A stretch of DNA of 64,000 bases. Source: Varroa destructor (taxonomy: Eukaryota > Arthropoda > Arachnida > Mesostigmata > Varroidae). Location of the stretch: assembly GCF_002443255.2 (NCBI RefSeq), contig NW_019211460.1:37581498-37645497 (forward strand). The letters are read 5' to 3'. Below, piece by piece: positions 58,378 to 64,000 of this stretch. The position numbers and the translations under genes are program-made. The notes beneath the pieces were generated by a model that ran no database searches, was not told where the DNA came from, and saw only the letters and a program-made list of their open reading frames with translations. Position 1 is the stretch's first letter. Every line of letters starts with the position of its first letter.

Positions 58378-59689
58378 AGCGGTACTACCTCAACGATCGA
58401 GCTCGATGTGAGTAGGAGAACGAATTGCTCCTATAAGCCGATCATAGTGAAGCAATCAACTAGCGGTTTATTTTAACGTCCGGGAAGACACCTGAAGTGG
58501 CAATCAACCTTAGTTACAGTAAGAACCTTTCTTTTAATTTTTGCTCATTTCTCGGAATGTAGAAAACAGGCCGCATACTAATCCTACATTGCGGGAAAGC
58601 AACGACTCACGATTGCAACGGCGAGCGTAGACTCAACTAGCTGTGTCTTCTCACTGGAATAAGGACTAATTTTTCCTGACGGTTACAAGTGATTTAAAAT
58701 GTTCGTTTTCGGTTCGCTAGGCCGTCCACGTGAATCTAGGCGCTTGAGAGTCAGAAAATCTTCAGAGCAGAAGATAAACGTCAACAAAGATGGTGACTTT
58801 CGATGATGTGAAAGAGTTGCGATACATTTCATCCTGAAGCGATGGGCCCCTGCCAGAGTAGTCGAACAATAAGTTTTATAGCCGAATGCCAAGCCCAGGG
58901 ATAACTGCGCAAACACGACCCTTGTTCAAGTAGTATTTGGGCTATGGGGCAGTCGGAAACGAATATGTTTCACTAAAGGGAAGGAATTGTTATTTGGTCG
59001 TGTTTCAGCGCTAAAATGTCGATGCTTCATGCAAACATAGGAAGCGAGCCAATTTTCGTCAAAAATAATAAGGTCGGCCTATACTAAATTTGTTTGATAT
59101 TAATTAGGCTTGGACAGACAATAAGGCATATGCTACGTCCGGTATTAAGCCGACTTGCCATTGAAAATACTGGTTCACAGCAACAGTGTTCAGGCTACGG
59201 CTCACCTCTTTCAACGATACTCATTTCTGTTTGGTTAATTCACTTACTATCTGCGCATTTTCATTCGGGTTCCATACGAATCTACATTATCAACGGCCGT
59301 TAACTCTGGTCTCCACGCTTGTTAGTTTCTACCTGACAACACGTCATGCACAGGACGCGTTATACGTTGTTTCGGGTCGTGTTGCTGCCCTTTTTTAGCT
59401 TCTATATTGCAGTCCGTTGTTGTTTTTATGCCAAAACGTAGATACAGTGTGATTATAATAGCATGTGCCCACGCGTGTATCGACGGGAGATCTCTATAGC
59501 GTGAAGCGTACGACACACAGTTTCTGAATCGCCGCTATGGCGGTTTTGCCGATTTTACTGCGGTAGAATACATTGAACTTCGTCATAGTTCTGATTTTCT
59601 TCCACAGGCCAATTGTATATATTTATCTAGACGGGTACACTATATATCTAAAATTCTCTCTTTTTTGTTCAGTTTTCGTCTTGGCTAGC

Positions 59690-60620
59690 GGTCTTCTACA
59701 TAACTGCTACGAACACCCCAGCCAGCTGGACCACTTTCGGGTTCATTAACCGCCGGGGGCGGAGCTGTAGTCAGCTGAGCAGACGCCGGTAGTGCACATC
59801 GTCATCGTCGCCGTTCGTCGAACGGACGACATGAGCAGACGCGTGTACACACATAGCTGTGCACCCCGATGGCAGAAACAGGAACAACTTCTGCTACTAC
59901 AGCATAACTGAAGTCAGGAAAAGCAGCGTCGAAAAGGAGGCCGAAGGATCCGTTGCGCGCACTCGCGCAACACCGTTGAGGTAGCGTACCAACAGCGATT
60001 GTGGTTAAATCATCATAACGTAGTCGTCCTATGAAGACAGTAAAATGTGACATTTCATGCCACTCAACGTAACAGTAACAACAATAACAAAAATCATGAT
60101 AACGATACATAATAATAACATTACCTCGAGTAGTGACCACAACGAGAAAATAATTAAATTATACCGTGGCCGCTGATCCAGCGGCCAACCAGCGCTTGCT
60201 GCTTCTAGTTCGGATAGATTAAAATGGAGAAATCTTTCGAGAAGTAGTGGCAGCGTCGAACACCGCGAAGAAAATCGGTAAGCTCCCGCTGACTGTATAC
60301 GAGCGTATTTGTCTACGCGTATCTGACATCATATTTCGCCCAATTTTGGAACACGCCTTGAGCTCGCGACGATGCTGGTAATCATTACGATGCTGTGACA
60401 ATCGAATTGGCGGAAGTAATCGTGGTGGAAAGACGCAAATGTGTGTCGGTGTGAGCTCCATTGAAAGCTCGTGACGCTCCATTCTCAATAGGAGCCTTCT
60501 GTAGCCGCTGGCGTTTTCGATCAACGTTGGTCAATCATCTATCTCCCCTTCTGTGTTCTCAATTCTCGGCGGTGCGAGGGCCGCTAGGACCGCCGTCTAA
60601 CGGGAAACAGAGCATCTACC
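59690..60620. other. GC-richer patch
   Basis: Minus frames of 101-112 codons (59802-60140, 60219-60524) are unrecognised. A weak IR1-like GGTTCATTAACCG lies at 59740-59752. Confidence 0.4.
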
Positions 60621-63600
60621 TGAATTTGAAATAACGACAGACGTATTTCTGATAAAAGCCAGAACTATGCATTTTACAGTAGTCGATGAAAAGGTAAAAG
60701 TTTGATGATTATTCGTATCACCTTTTGAAATGTCGCTGACTATAGAGAAACAGGGAAAAAAAACTCATGGGGGAACGGGACCTCTTTCCATGTAACAGTA
60801 AGATCTTTCCGTCAATTCGATCACTGGCTGGTTATAATCGCCACCTGCTTTTGTGTATCAGTGGAGCCCATTGCTGAAAAATCTCGCCAGTCATAACAGC
60901 CCGTTCCGCCAAAGCGCCCGTTGGATTGCGTAGGAAAGAAAAAAAAAAAAAAAAGGCATATTGTTAATAAATAAAGATTTTATCTATTTGACTGAAAAAT
61001 AATTCATCCGTTAATGTTATCCGTATACAATATGGCCAACCGTTAGGCTTATTTCTATACATGTACAGAAAGATACATCACGGTAGACATGGAAGTGTAT
61101 GCCTATCTATTTAACAAATAAGTTTTTCAAATCTAACAAATAAGATATTTTTATTCCTTTGAATGTGATACTTCATTCAAATGTCGACAAGATAAAAACA
61201 ATCTGCGCTACATATATAAGTTGTAACTTGTTGTGTTACATTGTGTGTGGTCAACATTCTGAATTTGTTGTAGAATGTTATGTATCGCCACCGTCTCGCC
61301 GGTTATAAATAGGTAATAATTTTAGCTGGCTTCGTTGTACAGCAACGGGAAACAGGGTGGCTGGTGTTCGACAAAGTATAACCTATAGTACTATATCTTA
61401 TATGTTTATGCTCGAATCCATATTAGCTAGTAGTTTACCATAGCTGGATTATTTAGTTGCGAGTTTCTTTTTTTTTTCGGTAGCAGTTTGTTTTTGAGTT
61501 AATTTGATCGCATATAGCTTACGGGCGTCTTTGTCGTCTTGTTTAAAAATGCGATGGGATCTCCTGAATATAAATGCATAGATGGATATGAGTCTTGTCA
61601 AACCCTGGCGTTATTCAGTGATCGCGTTCCAATGAATAGCAGCCGATAGATGAGACCATTCTGACTCTTACATCTGTTTGTGTATGTATGCGCTTGTTGA
61701 AATCCGTTGTTTCCAATGGCATGAGCGCATCGAGTTTCCCGCGACCTGGCCTAACGCCATGTTACGCTACGAAGTCGCCGACTGGCGGCGGCGTCGCCCG
61801 CGTTCCCTTTTTGTGACGGCGACGCTATTACGTTCGATCGGAAAAGTCGCTGCAGATTTAGAGCGACGCGCATCGAGGTCGTTGGCCGAACCCTCTATGC
61901 GCGCGGAGAAGTGTGAGTCAAAATGGTGCAGTAGGGAAGTGTAATGGGGCAGGTCAGTGATCGAACTGTGCGCGAAGATGGATTACGCCGGCCGCGTTGA
62001 AACTTCTCAACTTCGTTAGATAGCTTCATATGGAATGCATTCAATTTTCGTATGCATCGTAAGATTAGCAGATGCCAACAGCTGTAAGGACAGCAGCAGA
62101 CGACAAGGCCTACTCGTACGCCTGGCGTCCTTTTTTGCGGCGGTGTGAACTTGCTACTGGCACAAATTAGGTTTATTGATTTTTTCACCGATGAAAAAAT
62201 GTTTGTTGCCGGGTAAGAATAACAAGTGTCACATAGTTACAGATGTTAGTATTAGAACATTATCCCGTGTCTGTGTTTTTCTGTAATCAAGTCTCTCTAT
62301 ATGTAGATCAAATTTTATCGGATCGCATAAACCAATAAAAAACAACGAAACTTCTCCAACACAAACGTTGTTGTCATATGAGGCAGATCTGCATAAAGAA
62401 AACCCCTACAATGGATGCGTAGCGCAACGGTACAGCTGTTTTATGACATTCAACAGGTACATATAACCACTAAAGGGAACTCGGCGCCGTCCGCTTAATT
62501 CTGAGAATATACTTTCTTCCTATATCTCTAGAACCGCCTTGTTAGCACCAAGTGGCGTAAAACTGAATCGTCATACATAAACTGTGCTAGGTAGTGTTGC
62601 CTAACGTTCTGTCGTAAGTTGTTAGATCGTTACCTTTGGATGCCCTATGAAGCCAGCACTTCGACTTAAACAATATCTAATTTCTGCTTCTTTGCAACAG
62701 CAGATCAAAAAAAGGCCACAACATAGTGTTACGTCATTGTCAGCCAGTATCTAATAGGATCTCGATCTGGTTCGAGCAGACCCAGATCCTGTTATCAGAC
62801 CAGACAGCTTTATATATATCTAAATGAGCGTCTCTGAGCATGTGTGCAGTAATCTACGTTTGATTAGTTCTGTTATGGGGATGAGCCAATAATTTTCGTG
62901 AATGTATTCAAGGTAATCTTATTCAATTAATTGAGTATAGCGGCTACTATTCACTCGGAAGGTGTTTTTGTTTTTTGCCACTTAAGACAGGCCATCGTCG
63001 ATCATGGCCATAGACATCCGTTAAAACGGTGCCTACAAGTGAGGTTGAGTTGATGATTGGTTGAGGCGATTTCATTACGCCAATGAAAGATACAGAAAGA
63101 CAAAGATAAATTCGCTGGTTTTTACTAGAAGATTTGGTTTTTGACATACGCTTAACAGGATTGTGGCCAATTGACTAGTCGATGAGCTACATTGTCTGGT
63201 AGACTGTGTGATCAGCGTTGCATATTGATAGCCGTCAGCCAACGATGCTAGGTGCGATCTTGCCAACCAATGCGCGCTACCGCAACGGCCGGTAGAAAAG
63301 AGACGTCCAGAGAGGACTGATCGGCGTTGTTGCTAGCAGTGCTATTGCACTATGTTAGAGAAATGGCTGACAAACGTCGCTACACACAACAAACAACAAC
63401 AATAACAAAAACAGACGACCGACTAGTGTCCAACCACTGCCAGAGCTGCTGTTAACACCAGCAGGAGCGACAATAACGGGGTTAACGATAATTTCGGCAG
63501 TGGCAATTGTTGCTAAAAATGAGACAATGCCGGTTTCTGTTGTTCAAAAGATGGCTAACTGCAGCAGTATCGCCAAAAGCAACAACAGGTGCCATACGTT

Positions 63601-64000
63601 CGCAGATAACAGAATAGGGGTTATTGGCCGGACTGTGCGTGGAGAAGAGCTAAAACGTCCATTTGCTCCAAGCTAATTCTTTGTTTGTTGAAACACATCG
63701 ATCGTTAATGGTACAATAATAGCACATATCAACTATTACCTAAATCACTAAAAAAGTTCGATTACTTAATTTCGTTCAAATGTCGCCGTACCGGCGTGTT
63801 CGACATGCGTTACCAGTAGAACATCGAAAAGTTGGAAGTAAACATGATAGCCAAGTGCACTTCGAAAAATTGAAGCTTCACCGACAGAAAACAGGTAGAG
63901 CTACTTCAGTCAGTGCGATTGTTTCTAAAGATCACTTAATCAACGCCAATTTACATAATTTTCCGTGCTGTTTATGTGTATAAGCATAGCGCATCCGTAC
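60620..64000. other. AT-rich non-coding stretch with a small GC island
   Basis: It has an A16 run at 60939, a short T run near 61468 and a GC-rich patch at about 61735-61990 with an 88-codon plus frame (TTG start). An AGGTCAGTGATCG site (61951-61963, 11 of 13 to IR1) is present, and CAACAA-type triplets lie around 63390-63410. No gene is recognised up to the window end. Confidence 0.5.
60939..60954. repeat. Poly-A run, 16 A
   Basis: An A16 homopolymer after TAGGAAAG. It could be an old retroposon tail, but no body or flanking duplication is visible. Confidence 0.88.

Larger units (their letters stand above)
56620..59690. other. AT-rich non-coding stretch
   Basis: Only the CT and TA tracts stand out. 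A 111-codon frame at 58141-58476 spans the TA tract and is unrecognised. Confidence 0.6.

Noticed and set aside
62420..62430. Perfect A-box-like TAGCGCAACGG, as in tRNA-Trp or tRNA-Met
   Set aside because: No B box or T arm at the right distance; the following CTGTT/AACAG stem has an 11-base loop.
1..64000. CRISPR arrays, rRNA genes, bacterial operons, viral or transposon polymerase genes
   Set aside because: No regularly spaced identical repeats, no conserved rRNA stretches, no Shine-Dalgarno/ORF arrays and no reverse-transcriptase, integrase or capsid motifs were seen in any listed frame.

Overview
This window looks like eukaryotic, most likely metazoan, non-coding DNA: intergenic, or the inside of very long introns. 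By eye it is roughly 40% GC. It carries many short TA, GA/CT, CA, AAC, TCG and GGC microsatellites and homopolymer runs. No open reading frame exceeds 141 codons, and there are no operons, bacterial-type gene packing, rRNA genes or CRISPR arrays. The style (CAG/AAC/GCC-rich patches in AT-rich DNA) and several motifs that would suit ecdysone-receptor and CTCF binding fit an arthropod, possibly a mite. That is an impression, not a classification.

Layout. AT-rich tracts of 2 to 6 kb alternate with short GC- and CpG-richer islands of 0.3 to 1.2 kb. The islands lie near 5.1-5.85, 6.1-6.55, 9.85-10.95, 20.2-21.4, 33.9-34.2, 37.45-37.75, 42.9-43.8, 47.1-48.25, 52.2-52.8, 56.2-56.55, 59.7-60.1 and 61.7-62.0 kb. 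The islands hold most of the trinucleotide repeats and most of the longer open frames, often open on both strands at once. That is expected from stop-poor GC-rich low-complexity DNA and does not show genes. With equal base frequencies I would expect a few chance ORFs of more than 130 codons in 64 kb, so ORF length alone supports no gene.

What stands out. (1) Palindromic nuclear-receptor sites: two exact matches to the ecdysone-response consensus RGKTCANTGAMCY (30012-30024, 41465-41477), one 12/13 match (37720-37732) and a DR1 site (45724-45736). (2) Six exact copies of the CTCF-type core AGRTGGCGC, where about 0.4 are expected at this composition. (3) A decayed tRNA-Val(CAC)-like element at 55457-55532 with canonical spacing and most of the cloverleaf. 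(4) A compact inverted plus tandem repeat at 35624-35707. (5) A few small ORFs or first-exon candidates: a 74-residue signal-peptide protein with prohormone-like cleavage sites at 24725-24949, a 77-residue ORF at 38018-38251, a 92-residue ORF starting inside an AAGATGGCG motif at 43533, a TATA box plus micro-ORF at 34049-34218, and a 15-codon ORF running into a perfect splice donor at 17298-17342. None of these five is proven, and I recognise no protein family in any of them.

Together the window reads more like a regulatory or structural stretch than a gene-coding one. No genes can be shown to work together here. RNA-seq mapping and comparison with related genomes are the decisive tests.
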